Origin: Brevundimonas sp.
Lineage (GTDB): Bacteria > Pseudomonadota > Alphaproteobacteria > Caulobacterales > Caulobacteraceae
Direction: 5' to 3'
Assembly: GCF_019636155.1 (NCBI RefSeq)
Contig: NZ_JAHBYB010000007.1
Location: 1 to 64,000 of the forward strand
Length of the DNA: 64,000 nucleotides
The notes beneath the pieces are model-generated. The model was not told the DNA's origin. It searched no databases and saw only the letters and a program-made list of their open reading frames with translations. Position 1 is the stretch's first letter. Each line of letters starts with the position of its first letter. Shown one piece after another: positions 34,493 to 42,315 of this stretch. Made by a program: the position numbers and the translations under genes.

Positions 34493-34954
34493 TCAACCTC
34501 CGCCGAGGTTGTAGGTCATGGTCACATAGCTGCCTGGGGCGTCCGCCGTCGGCGCGATGGTGACCTGGACGCCACGATCAACATCGCCCGTGGCGCTGGC
34601 CGTCAGGATCAGCGAGCCGTTCATATCGGCGTCGTTGCGTTCGCTGAGCCCGGACGCATCCAGGCGGTCCCGATAGAAGGCGGCCACCCGACCGGTTGAG
34701 TCGGCGGTCCGGAAGGCCACCATGCCGCCCCGGTTACCCGCCGAACCGTTTCCTTCCAGGACGCTTTCGATCCGTGCGCCCGGATAGAGCGGCGCGAAAT
34801 CGGGCATGTTTCTCGGCGCGGCGATGGCGCTCCCTGTCCGGAGCGTGACGTTCTCGCCGGTCTCCGGATTGGCATGAACGCGCGTCTCGCGCTCGCCGCA
34901 GCCGGTCAATGCGCAGGTCAAGGCGACCAGGCAGGACAGTTCGAGGATACGCAT
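34493..34954 (-). CDS. Cargo lipoprotein, YPGA-like family member 2
   Basis: Predicted lipoprotein of 153 residues: signal ELSCLVALTCALTGC, then a domain with PDFAPLYPGARIESVLEG, GGMVAFRTADSTGRVAAFYR and a terminal beta-rich part. It is related to the lipoprotein at 30897. GGGAG lies seven bases before the ATG at 34954, inside an inverted repeat TGGATC...GATCCA. It is 53 bases ahead of the kinase gene on the same strand, so it may be a surface sensor or modulator for the kinase; this is inference from position. Confidence 0.72.
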   Translation of the reverse strand: MRILELSCLVALTCALTGCGERETRVHANPETGENVTLRTGSAIAAPRNMPDFAPLYPGARIESVLEGNGSAGNRGGMVAFRTADSTGRVAAFYRDRLDASGLSERNDADMNGSLILTASATGDVDRGVQVTIAPTADAPGSYVTMTYNLGGG

Positions 34955-34983
34955 GGTTGGCTCCCGTGGATCGAGGATTCGAT

Positions 34984-35295
34984 GATCCATACGAGAACCA
35001 GGGGGCAATCCGGACAAACGGCTAAACCGGGTCGCTTCACACAGTTCCGACGGCGAGCCCCCGACGCTGGACAATGACATCGGACTTCTGATCGAGGAGG
35101 CGGGCGCTGAATCCGGCTTTTTCATCAGCCTGGATGTCCTGGGGATGCGGCTCGTCGATCGGATCGGCAAACCGCTGATGATCGTCCAGATCGGGCCGGA
35201 GCCCAAGACCGCCGCTCAACTCGGAAGGTCACTCCGGCCATGGAGGCGGGTGTTGTCACCCGACTCTATGACGCGGCCTTCGTGGTCCGCATGAT
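34984..35295 (+). pseudogene. Coding-like stretch without a proper start, possible gene remnant
   Basis: A stop-free frame here reads like a real protein (for example DNDIGLLIEEAGAESGFFIS, then GKPLMIVQIGPEPKTAAQLG), but the only ATG in frame is late (35149), and the frame runs out of sense after RPWR, where the next ORF begins in another frame at 35240. It could be a 5'-truncated gene or the first half of a frameshifted gene joined to 35240. Codon use looks coding, but I cannot settle it. Confidence 0.35.
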
Positions 35296-35644
35296 CGCGC
35301 GCTATCAGGCCCGCGCTATCGAAGAAGGCCTGCTGACCTTCAACGAGGACGTGGTCATCACGCCTGCGGCTGTCGATGAAGTTCCGGCGCCTGCCGATGA
35401 TCAGGCTGAGCCCCTCTGGCTCTACCGCAACTTCGCCCAGCACAGCGTTCGCATCCACAAGGCCTCCTGCGCCCATGCCCGCAAGGGTGCCGGTCACGGA
35501 GGCGAGGTGGGACGCAGCGGCGAATGGACCCAAGTGACGGGCCTCGAAAACGCACGGGCGATGGGCGAGGACGTCGCGCCTGGCCGGACGTCGGTGTGCA
35601 ACATCTGCCTGGGCCGGCGCTTCAACCTCGGCCGCCGCCTCTAG
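35240..35644 (+). CDS. Cargo protein with putative zinc-binding C-terminus
   Basis: ORF of 134 residues at the right end of the element, ending two bases before the terminal repeat. The N-terminal half is helical (TRLYDAAFVVRMIARYQARA). The C-terminal 60 residues hold HSVRIHKASCAHARKGAG, EWTQVTGLENARAMGEDVAPG and SVCNICLGR, giving Cys76, His78, Cys119 and Cys122, a plausible zinc site. The ATG at 35240 overlaps a coding-like frame upstream. It does not resemble a transposase. Function unknown. Confidence 0.55.
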   Translation: MEAGVVTRLYDAAFVVRMIARYQARAIEEGLLTFNEDVVITPAAVDEVPAPADDQAEPLWLYRNFAQHSVRIHKASCAHARKGAGHGGEVGRSGEWTQVTGLENARAMGEDVAPGRTSVCNICLGRRFNLGRRL

Positions 35645-35646
35645 GC

Positions 35647-35680
35647 GACTCATGACCCAGATTCAAACTAGGGCACTACC
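35647..35680 (-). repeat. Right terminal inverted repeat (34 bp)
   Basis: Exact reverse complement of 24966-24999, ending TAGGGCACTACC at the outer edge. Confidence 0.95.
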
Positions 35681-35688
35681 GCGAACCT
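35681..35688 (+). repeat. Target-site duplication, right copy
   Basis: GCGAACCT, identical to 24958-24965 in the same orientation and flush with the end of the right terminal repeat. Confidence 0.9.
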
Positions 35689-35783
35689 TCAGCGTATGGA
35701 ACGGCCGGGCGGGGGGCGTTCGTTTGCCTGTCATCGACGATGGGCGCAGGGGCGTCCGTCGGGACCGAGCAGGAGAGATGGAC

Positions 35784-36500
35784 ATGCCGAACCGCCAGGA
35801 TCACCGAACGCGCTGGACCGAAGGCGCCCGCCGCGAAGACGACATCAACTGGAACGACCGCGACCGCAGCCGCGACGAGAGCCGCAGCTGGGCCGGCGAC
35901 CGCGATTTCCAGCGCAACGAAGGCTATCGTCCGCAGGGCGGTGGGCAATACGCCCGCGACGACGACGCCAGCGCCTATCGTGACCGCGCCTATCGCGACC
36001 GGGCCGACTGGGGCGGGCGTTCGTCCCAGGACGCCTACGGCTATGGCGCCCAGGGCTACGAACCGTCCCGGTCCTATGGCTCGGGCGAGACCTGGGGCCG
36101 GGGTCCGGGCCGGTTCGAACAGGCCCCGCGCGGAGGCGAGTTCGGCCGCGACTATGGCGTCAACCGCGCCTATGGCCGCGACCATGATCAGGGCAGGGGT
36201 CCCGCCCGGACCTATGGCTCGGGCCGCGACTACGAGGCCCAGGGGTATGCGCCGGGCGCCCAGATCTGGCAGGGGTCCGGCCGCGATATGGGTCGGCCAG
36301 ACCACGAGCCGGACTATCTGCATTGGCGCGAGCAGCAGATGTCGAAATTCGACCGCGACTATGACGACTGGCGCAACGAACGGCGCCAGAAATTCTCGTC
36401 CGATTTCGACAGCTGGCGCAGCAGCCGGGCCGAGAATCCGGTCGTCGGCGACGTGTCGGACGGCGGCGTCGGCAGCCAGAAGGACGCCAAGAAGGACTGA
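35784..36500 (+). CDS. Low-complexity Arg/Asp/Tyr/Gly-rich protein
   Basis: Hydrophilic protein of 238 residues rich in Arg, Asp, Gly and Tyr. It has repeated short motifs such as DRDRSRDESRSW, AYRDRAYRDRADWGG and RTYGSGRDYEAQGY, then a better-defined C-terminal charged region (DYLHWREQQMSKFDRDYDDW, then SDFDSWR). It resembles the SWFGD-type stress or general-stress-regulon proteins of Caulobacterales in style. The ATG at 35784 has AGGAG ten bases upstream; a longer in-frame reading from an ATG inside the mobile element's right end is probably accidental. The mobile element lies 103 bases upstream and may have altered its promoter. Confidence 0.7.
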   Translation: MPNRQDHRTRWTEGARREDDINWNDRDRSRDESRSWAGDRDFQRNEGYRPQGGGQYARDDDASAYRDRAYRDRADWGGRSSQDAYGYGAQGYEPSRSYGSGETWGRGPGRFEQAPRGGEFGRDYGVNRAYGRDHDQGRGPARTYGSGRDYEAQGYAPGAQIWQGSGRDMGRPDHEPDYLHWREQQMSKFDRDYDDWRNERRQKFSSDFDSWRSSRAENPVVGDVSDGGVGSQKDAKKD

Positions 36501-36524
36501 TCCCGCCCTGGCGTCCGGATCGAG

Positions 36525-36552
36525 AGGCCCCGGTTCGCCGGGGCCTTTCCCT
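36525..36552 (+). terminator. Terminator between convergent genes
   Basis: Stem AGGCCCCGG-TTCG-CCGGGGCCT (36525-36546) with a stable TTCG loop, followed by TTTCCCTT on the plus strand. It ends the gene at 35784 and probably also the convergent deaminase gene. Confidence 0.8.
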
Positions 36553-37556
36553 TATCCGGCGTAGGCGTCGATCTCGGCGATGCGCCGGGCCTTTTCGGCC
36601 TCGGTCAGGAAACTGCCCTCGAAACTGTTCCTGGCGATCTGCGTCACCTGTTCGCGGGTCAGGCCGACCGCCGAGGCCAGCTGTTTGTAGTTGGCGTTCA
36701 CATAGCCCCCGAAATAGGCCGGATCGTCCGAGTTCAGGGTGACGTGCAGACCCCGGCGCAGCATCTCGGGGACCGGATGGTCCTTCAGGTCATGCACGAC
36801 GCACAGTTTCAGGTTCGACAGGGGGCAGACGGTCAGGGTCATCTGTTCGTTGGCCAGACGCCGGATCAGCCCCTCGTCCTCCATGGAGCGGTTGCCGTGG
36901 TCCATGCGGTCGATGTGCAGCAGGTCCAGCGCCTCATGCACATAGGCGGGCGGCCCCTCTTCCCCCGCATGGGCGCACAGTTTGAACCCCAGGTCGCGGG
37001 CGCGGGCGAAGACACGCTGGAATTTCGACGGCGGATGGCCGACCTCCGACGAATCCAGGCCTACCCCCGCGAACCGGTCGCGCCAGGGCAGGGCGGCCTC
37101 CAGCGTCCCCATGGCGGCGTCCTCGTCCAGATGGCGCAGGAAGCACAGGATCAGTTTGGACGTCACACCCAGTTCGGTCTCGGCGCGCTTCATGCCGTCC
37201 CACAGCCCCTCGATGACGGTCTCCATCGACACGCCCCGGTCGGTGTGGGTCTGGGGGTCGAAGAAGATTTCGGCGTGGCGCACATTGTCGGCGGCGGCGC
37301 GCTGGAAATAGGCGAAGGCCAGATCCTCGAAGTCCCGCCGGGTCAGCAGGACCGCGGCGCCCGCGTAATAGATGTCGAGAAAGTCCTGAAGGTTCGAAAA
37401 GTCATAGGCCGCCCGCACGGCCTCGACGCTGTCGAACGGAATGGAGACGCCGTTGCGCCGGGCCAGTTCGAACATCAGTTCGGGCTCGAGACTGCCCTCG
37501 ATATGCAGATGCAGCTCGGCCTTGGGCAGGCCGTCGATATAGGCGTCAAGGGACAT
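36552..37556 (-). CDS. add: Adenine/adenosine deaminase
   Basis: Zinc deaminase of 334 residues in purine salvage. Metal and catalytic motifs are present: AELHLHIEGSLEP near residue 13, GLDSSEVGHPPSKF, CAHAGEEGPPAYV with the metal His and catalytic Glu, IDRMDHGNRSMED, and NSDDPAYFGGYVN with the two aspartates. The SSEVGHPP and DPAYFGGY details match the group characterised as adenine deaminases (Aah1-like) better than true adenosine deaminases, so adenine to hypoxanthine is the likelier reaction. No nucleoside genes are adjacent. Confidence 0.9.
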   Translation of the reverse strand: MSLDAYIDGLPKAELHLHIEGSLEPELMFELARRNGVSIPFDSVEAVRAAYDFSNLQDFLDIYYAGAAVLLTRRDFEDLAFAYFQRAAADNVRHAEIFFDPQTHTDRGVSMETVIEGLWDGMKRAETELGVTSKLILCFLRHLDEDAAMGTLEAALPWRDRFAGVGLDSSEVGHPPSKFQRVFARARDLGFKLCAHAGEEGPPAYVHEALDLLHIDRMDHGNRSMEDEGLIRRLANEQMTLTVCPLSNLKLCVVHDLKDHPVPEMLRRGLHVTLNSDDPAYFGGYVNANYKQLASAVGLTREQVTQIARNSFEGSFLTEAEKARRIAEIDAYAG

Positions 37557-37601
37557 GGCGTTCTCCTCTCGGCCGCCAGCTTAACCAAGGCGCGGCAAAA
37601 C

Positions 37602-37741
37602 GTCTCCTCCCTGTCGCGTAGCGATGGGGAGGTGGATCGGGCGCGAAGCGACCGAGACGGAGGGGGTCTTGTCTTCGTGTCACGAAGAGCCCCTCCACCG
37701 CTTCGCGGTCCCCCTCCCCATGGAATGGGGAGGAGACGAGG
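37602..37741. repeat. Intergenic repeat family B (copy 3)
   Basis: Opens CGTCTCCTCCCTGTCGCGTA and ends CCATGGAATGGGGAGGAGAC. It is nearly identical in sequence and length to 15350-15490 and sits between the deaminase and argS, both leftward. Confidence 0.88.
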
Positions 37742-37743
37742 GA

Positions 37744-39546
37744 TCACATCCGGTCCGGCGTCTCGATCCCCAGCAGGTCCAGGGCGATCTCAAGCTGGAC
37801 CAGCGCCGCCTTCGACAGGGCCAGGCGCGAGGCGCGGGTCGCTTCATCCGGCGCGACCAGCACCGGGCAGGCGGCGTAGAATTTCGAGAACGACTGCGCC
37901 AGCCGATAGGCGTGTTCCGCGATCAGATGCGGCATCCGCTTGTCATAGGCGTCGGCGACCGCCGGGTCGAAGGCGTCCAGGGTCAGGGCCAGGTCGCGCT
38001 CGGCCGGCTCGGCCACGACGATGGCGCCGGGGATCAGGCCCTGGTCCACCGCCTTGCGCAGCAGGGATTTGATGCGGACGGCCTGGTACAGCAGATACGG
38101 CCCGGTCTTGCCCTCGAACGACATGAACCGGTCCAGGTCGAAGACATAGCTGGTGGTCCGGGCGTTCGACAGGTCGGCGAATTTCAGCGCCGCGACCGCC
38201 ACCTTGTGGGCGATGGCCTCGAACTCTTCGGGCGGCAGATCGTCGCCCAGCTTGGCCTCGCGCAGACGCTCGCGCGCCTTGTCCACCGCCATGGTGATCA
38301 GGTCGTGCAGCTTCAGCACCCCGCCGGCGCGGGTCTTGAAGGGCTTGCCGTCCGGCCCGTTCATGGTGCCGAAGCCCAGGTGCTCCAGCATGCCGTCGGT
38401 CGCATAGCCGGCCAGGCGGGCGGCGCGGAACACCTGTTCGAAATGCTCGGCCTGGCGCTCGTCCACGACATAGAGGATCAGGTCCGGGCCGATGGCGATC
38501 TTGCGGTCCAGGATGGTGGCCAGGTCGGTGGTCCCGTACATGGCCGAGCCTTCGGAACTGATGACCAGCAGGGGCGGCGGGCTGGGCGCCTCGATCACCG
38601 TGCCGTCGGCCAGCTTCTTCTTGCGGGTCTCGCCCGGCCCGGCGACGTGGACCACCCGGGCGCCGTCGTCCTGGACCAGCAGGCCGGTCTTTTCCAGATG
38701 GGCGATCATTTCGGCCATGCGGGGATCGGCGTCGGATTCGCCGTTCCACAGATCGAAGGTCACGCCCAGGGCGCCGAACTCGCGCTCCAGCGCGGTGCGG
38801 CTGACGGCGACGAAATGGGCCCACAGGGCGCGATAGCCGGGGCGTCCGGCCTGAAGCTCGGCTGTCGCCTTGCGGGCGCGGTCGCGGAAGGCGGGGTCTT
38901 CCTTGGCCCTGGCGGCGGCCTGGGGATACAGCCGCTCCAGGTCTTCCAGGGTCACCGGACTGTCGGCCGGGAAGGGGCCGTCGCCCTCGGCCAGGAAGGC
39001 GTCAGCCTTGCCCTCGTCGGCTGCGGCGACGATCAGCAGCCCCATCTGGAAGCCCCAGTCGCCGAAATGGGCGTCGCCCCAGACCGTGTCGCCGCGGAAG
39101 CGGAACAGCCGCTTCAGGCTCTCGCCGATGATGGAGCTGCGCAGATGGCCGACATGCATCGGCTTGGCCACGTTCGGGCCGGCGTAGTCGATCAGCACCT
39201 TGCGCGGGACAGCCACGACGGAGGCGCCGGCGTGGTCTGCGTCGGCCGCCGCCTCGGCCGCCCGCGCGGCCAGGGTCGCGTCGGACATCTTCAGATTGAT
39301 GAAGCCGGGTCCCGCCACATCGACCGAGGCCAGGCGCGGGTCGCCGGCCAGGCGCGCCGCGACACGGGCGGCCAGGTCGCGCGGATTGGCGCCCACCGAC
39401 TTGGCGGCGGCCAGGGCGCCGTTCGACTGGAAATCCGCCAGGTCGGGGCGGTCGGAGGCGGTGACGCGGACGTTCGATCCCGCCACGCCTTCGGCGGCGA
39501 AGGCGGCGGTGACCGCTTCGCCCAGGGCGGTTCTGAGAGCGGTCAT
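37744..39546 (-). CDS. argS: Arginyl-tRNA synthetase
   Basis: Class I synthetase of 600 residues charging tRNA-Arg. It has an N-terminal additional domain (1-about 110), the HIGH-like signature [20 protein letters not shown], the catalytic core [11 protein letters not shown], the KMSK-equivalent region [15 protein letters not shown] and the C-terminal anticodon-binding domain from [18 protein letters not shown]. The ATG overlaps the stop of the preceding gene (ATGA). In Caulobacter relatives I recall argS lying next to dgt and the SPOR gene; here it is about 25 kb away. Confidence 0.96.
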   Translation of the reverse strand: MTALRTALGEAVTAAFAAEGVAGSNVRVTASDRPDLADFQSNGALAAAKSVGANPRDLAARVAARLAGDPRLASVDVAGPGFINLKMSDATLAARAAEAAADADHAGASVVAVPRKVLIDYAGPNVAKPMHVGHLRSSIIGESLKRLFRFRGDTVWGDAHFGDWGFQMGLLIVAAADEGKADAFLAEGDGPFPADSPVTLEDLERLYPQAAARAKEDPAFRDRARKATAELQAGRPGYRALWAHFVAVSRTALEREFGALGVTFDLWNGESDADPRMAEMIAHLEKTGLLVQDDGARVVHVAGPGETRKKKLADGTVIEAPSPPPLLVISSEGSAMYGTTDLATILDRKIAIGPDLILYVVDERQAEHFEQVFRAARLAGYATDGMLEHLGFGTMNGPDGKPFKTRAGGVLKLHDLITMAVDKARERLREAKLGDDLPPEEFEAIAHKVAVAALKFADLSNARTTSYVFDLDRFMSFEGKTGPYLLYQAVRIKSLLRKAVDQGLIPGAIVVAEPAERDLALTLDAFDPAVADAYDKRMPHLIAEHAYRLAQSFSKFYAACPVLVAPDEATRASRLALSKAALVQLEIALDLLGIETPDRM

Positions 39547-40217
39547 TGGGCGCTGGCGGTCCCGGTCTGGGGCGGCCCGGCCTGGATGCGGAAGCGGCTG
39601 CCCGAACGGTTGAACTCGGCCATTTCGGGGGTGACCTCAAAACCGATCAGAACCTCGAAATTCGCGCCCGAAACGGTGGCCGAGGCGCGCGGGATGGTGA
39701 TCGTCTGTTCCCGGGTCACCGAGGCGGTCTGGCCGCCCTCGAAATTGACCGGCAGGTCGAAATATTCCTTGGCCAGTACGGCCTTGTCCCGCTCGGTCAC
39801 CGCGATCCAGTAGCGGTAGGTATGGCTGTTCCCCTGGGCCATCGGGCCGCGACCCAGGTTGAACAGGGTGTTGACGGCCAGGGTGATCGGCTGTTCGTCG
39901 CGATAGGAGCAATCCGAGGTCACCCCCTCGATCTCGCCGGTGAAGCCGACCGACTGAAGGCTGGGCTGATCGCCGCTGATCTCGACGTAGCGGGCGCCGT
40001 CGTAGAGAATCTTCACGAAGGGGCAGGGGCCGGCGTTGACCCGGTTGTTCAGCGGGCGCAGCTGGCGTTCGCCGCGCTGCTGGCGCGGATCGTCCGGCTG
40101 GGGCCGGTCCTGCTGGCGGTCCGAGCGGTCGCGCGAACGGGTCTGGGCGCTGGCGGCGTCCACCAGGGCGCCCGAGGCCAGGGCGGTTACGGCGAGGGCG
40201 AGAAGGACGCGACGCAT
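39543..40217 (-). CDS. Exported hypothetical protein coupled to argS
   Basis: Secreted protein of 224 residues with signal peptide [20 protein letters not shown] ending in AASAQ, an Arg/Gln/Pro-rich linker, and a folded domain from [20 protein letters not shown] onward containing a conserved-looking Cys pair ([15 protein letters not shown]). An in-frame ATG at 40226 would add three residues. The stop overlaps the argS start, so it is likely the first gene of that operon. I do not recognise a named family; similar periplasmic proteins occur in Caulobacterales. Confidence 0.75.
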   Translation of the reverse strand: MRRVLLALAVTALASGALVDAASAQTRSRDRSDRQQDRPQPDDPRQQRGERQLRPLNNRVNAGPCPFVKILYDGARYVEISGDQPSLQSVGFTGEIEGVTSDCSYRDEQPITLAVNTLFNLGRGPMAQGNSHTYRYWIAVTERDKAVLAKEYFDLPVNFEGGQTASVTREQTITIPRASATVSGANFEVLIGFEVTPEMAEFNRSGSRFRIQAGPPQTGTASAQ

Positions 40218-40327
40218 CGGGGTCATCCGGCAGAGGGCATGGGACGCGACGCCCCAACCGGCGTCGGTTCGGCCACGCTGTTTGCTGATAGCGGCTAAAG
40301 CGAGGCGCGGCAAACGGCGCCCCGGGT

Positions 40328-40891
40328 TCAGAGGCCCGGCAGCTTGAAGCCGCTGCGGCGCGGGGCGAAGACGATGGCGCCGCGATCGCCGGTCAGGGCC
40401 TGCAGACGCGCCTGTTCGGCCGCCGCATCGATGGTGACGGCGCCGGACGCGGTCTGGGTCTGGGTCGGGGCCTGGGTCGCCGGGTCGTTGCGGCGCCAGA
40501 ACAGGACGCGGTCCGCGAAGCTGGAGTCCTTGTGGGCCAGGTCGCCGAATTCGTCGTCGATCACATAGCGGGCCAGGGGATCGGCCCGGTCGGCGCCGGC
40601 CTGGGCGGCCAGCATCTGTTCGCCGGGGGTGCGGGTCACGGCCTGACGCTGGCCCAGAAGAATCTGGCGGGCGGCGCTTTCGGGGGCCAGTTCCTGGGGC
40701 CGGGGCTGGCCGGGCGCGGGCGGCAGAAGCCCGTATTCCGGCGGCACGCTGAGCGGAGCGGTCGAGACGGTCACGAACTCGTCCGGCACCACCTTGGTCG
40801 CGCCCAGGGCCCGGCTGAAGCTGCCGCAGGCGGCCAGGGGCAGGCCGGCGGCGACGATCAGGGACAGGACGGCGAAGCGACGGATTCGCAT
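40328..40891 (-). CDS. DUF3035/BamF-like outer-membrane lipoprotein
   Basis: Predicted lipoprotein of 187 residues with lipobox LPLAAC near residue 22. The mature part is Pro-rich (VPDEFVTVSTAPLSVPPEYG, LLPPAPGQPRPQELAPESAA), the pattern of DUF3035 proteins, one of which is BamF of the Caulobacter outer-membrane protein assembly complex. It follows lspA (61 bases on), the enzyme that matures lipoproteins. The start ATG at 40891 is chosen because it opens the signal peptide. Confidence 0.8.
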   Translation of the reverse strand: MRIRRFAVLSLIVAAGLPLAACGSFSRALGATKVVPDEFVTVSTAPLSVPPEYGLLPPAPGQPRPQELAPESAARQILLGQRQAVTRTPGEQMLAAQAGADRADPLARYVIDDEFGDLAHKDSSFADRVLFWRRNDPATQAPTQTQTASGAVTIDAAAEQARLQALTGDRGAIVFAPRRSGFKLPGL

Positions 40892-40952
40892 GGACGGTTC
40901 GGGCTCCCAGGCGCGGCGTGCGCGCGATCTCGGTCTCAGCAAGACCGCGTCA

Positions 40953-41456
40953 TTACGACTTTTCGGGGGCCGCGCCAACCTTGGCCGCCTGTTCGGAACG
41001 CAGGCTGTCCAGGACCAGCAGGATCACCCCCACGGTGATGGCGCTGTCGGCCACGTTGAAGACCCAGGGGAAGACGCCGGTCTGGGAGAAGTCCAGGAAG
41101 TCGATCACATGGCCGAAGCGGATGCGGTCGATGACATTGCCCAGGGCGCCGCCCATGACCAGGCCGATGGCGGCCGTCATCAGGCGACGGTCGGTGCGGT
41201 TGGCCCACCAGGCCAGCAGGCCCGCGACCGCCAGGGAAAAGACCGTCAGCACCCAGCGCGCCGAGCCGCCGCCGAACAGGCCGAAACTGACCCCGTCGTT
41301 GTGAACCAGGCTTAGCCGGAAGAAGGGCAGGACCGGAATCACCCCGCGCTCGGCTATGTCCAGCCCGTCCAGGACCCACAGCTTGGTCAGCTGGTCGACC
41401 AGGATGATGACGGCCGCGAAGGCGTAGGCGGTGACCGCGAGGCGAGTGATCTTCAT
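40953..41456 (-). CDS. lspA: Lipoprotein signal peptidase (signal peptidase II)
   Basis: Inner-membrane aspartyl protease of 167 residues that removes signal peptides from prolipoproteins. Four hydrophobic helices are visible. The catalytic aspartates lie in GALGNVIDRIRFGHVIDFLDF and FNVADSAITVGVILL, and the conserved N-terminal VDQLTKLWV is intact. It usually follows ileS in bacteria; here mgtC intervenes. It would process the numerous lipoproteins in this window. Confidence 0.94.
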   Translation of the reverse strand: MKITRLAVTAYAFAAVIILVDQLTKLWVLDGLDIAERGVIPVLPFFRLSLVHNDGVSFGLFGGGSARWVLTVFSLAVAGLLAWWANRTDRRLMTAAIGLVMGGALGNVIDRIRFGHVIDFLDFSQTGVFPWVFNVADSAITVGVILLVLDSLRSEQAAKVGAAPEKS

Positions 41457-41514
41457 TCCGCGCCGGTAGCAGGAACCGCGCGCGGGGCGAAGCGAAAATC
41501 CGCCGGAGGGCGGC

Positions 41515-42219
41515 TCAGTCCGCGGTTCGCCGCGATTTGCGACGCTGCTCGATGTCGCGGATCTCGACCACGCCCGGCAGGGCGGCCAGATCGGCCCGGA
41601 TCGCGTCGCCGACCCCGGGCGCGGCGCCCCTGAGCCGCAGACGCAGAACGTCTTGCAGGCCGTCCGGCGACGGGGCCAGGACCAGTTGGGACACGGCGGC
41701 GAAGCGGGGGCCCAGGGCGCGTTCGACGGCGCTGAGCGGCAGGCTCCCCGTATCGGCCCGCACCAGCAGGCCGGCGGGCTGGCGCCGGCGGCGGACCACC
41801 TGTCCCACCGGCCGCATCAGGGTCAGGATGACCAGGATCGTCACCGTGGCCGCCACCGCCGCGGCATAGAGGCCGCCGCCCACCGCCAGGCCGATCGCCG
41901 CCACGGCCCAGATGCTGGCCGCCGTGGTCAGCCCCTTGATGACCTCGCCGCGCAGCAGGATCGAACCGGCCCCCAGGAAGCCGATGCCCGACACCACCTG
42001 GGCCGCGACGCGCGAGGGGTCCAGGACCACATGGGGCTGGCCCAGAATGTCCTGAAAGCCCCAGGACGAGACGATCATCAGCAGGCAGGAGCCGACGCTG
42101 ACCAGCATGTGGGTGCGCAGGCCCGCGGACCACAGCTGGCGCTCGCGCTCCACCCCGATGACGCTGCCGAAACCGGCCGCCAGCAGCAGGCGCAGGATCA
42201 GTTCGGCGTTCGACAGCAT
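41515..42219 (-). CDS. mgtC: MgtC/SapB family membrane protein
   Basis: Polytopic protein of 234 residues with the family core RLLLAAGFGSVIGVERERQ, LRTHMLVSVGSCLLM, SGIGFLGAGSILLRG and VIKGLTTAASIWAVAAIGLA. A cytoplasmic C-terminal ACT-like domain (about 150-234) follows. MgtC proteins affect ATP synthase, Mg2+ starvation growth and phosphate uptake in pathogens; the role here is not known. GGAGG is eight bases from the start. It is inserted between ileS and lspA. Confidence 0.88.
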   Translation of the reverse strand: MLSNAELILRLLLAAGFGSVIGVERERQLWSAGLRTHMLVSVGSCLLMIVSSWGFQDILGQPHVVLDPSRVAAQVVSGIGFLGAGSILLRGEVIKGLTTAASIWAVAAIGLAVGGGLYAAAVAATVTILVILTLMRPVGQVVRRRRQPAGLLVRADTGSLPLSAVERALGPRFAAVSQLVLAPSPDGLQDVLRLRLRGAAPGVGDAIRADLAALPGVVEIRDIEQRRKSRRTAD

Positions 42220-42315
42220 GGCGCATTCCTCCGTTCCCCCGCGGGCCGGGGGGAAGGAAGGGTATCAGGATCGCGCCGCGAGAGGAAAGTTTTTGATCCG
42301 ATCACGGATCGAGTT

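Larger units (their letters stand above)
24966..35680. mobile_element. 10.7 kb transposon-like element without visible transposase
   Basis: The element is 10715 bases long and is bounded by perfect 34-bp terminal inverted repeats beginning GGTAGTGCCCTAGTTTGAAT and by an 8-bp target duplication GCGAACCT. Removing it would rejoin the gcv promoter region to the leader of the gene at 35784. Its roughly eleven ORFs include no recognisable transposase, resolvase or integrase, so it is probably moved in trans. Families known to make 8-bp duplications include IS1595, IS66, IS256 and ISL3; the terminal GG fits IS1595, which is known to carry passenger genes, but I cannot confirm the family. Cargo codon use is more AT-tolerant than the flanks. 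Confidence 0.88.

Noticed and set aside
24966-35680. Composite transposon or integrative plasmid/prophage
   Set aside because: There are no flanking insertion sequences, no integrase, no tRNA attachment site and no phage or conjugation genes; simple inverted ends plus an 8-bp duplication explain the boundaries.
35652-35783. In-frame extension of the 35784 gene starting from an ATG within the transposon's right end
   Set aside because: The terminal repeat contains an outward ATG at both ends, so the extension is most likely chance; the normal start with a good ribosome-binding site is downstream.
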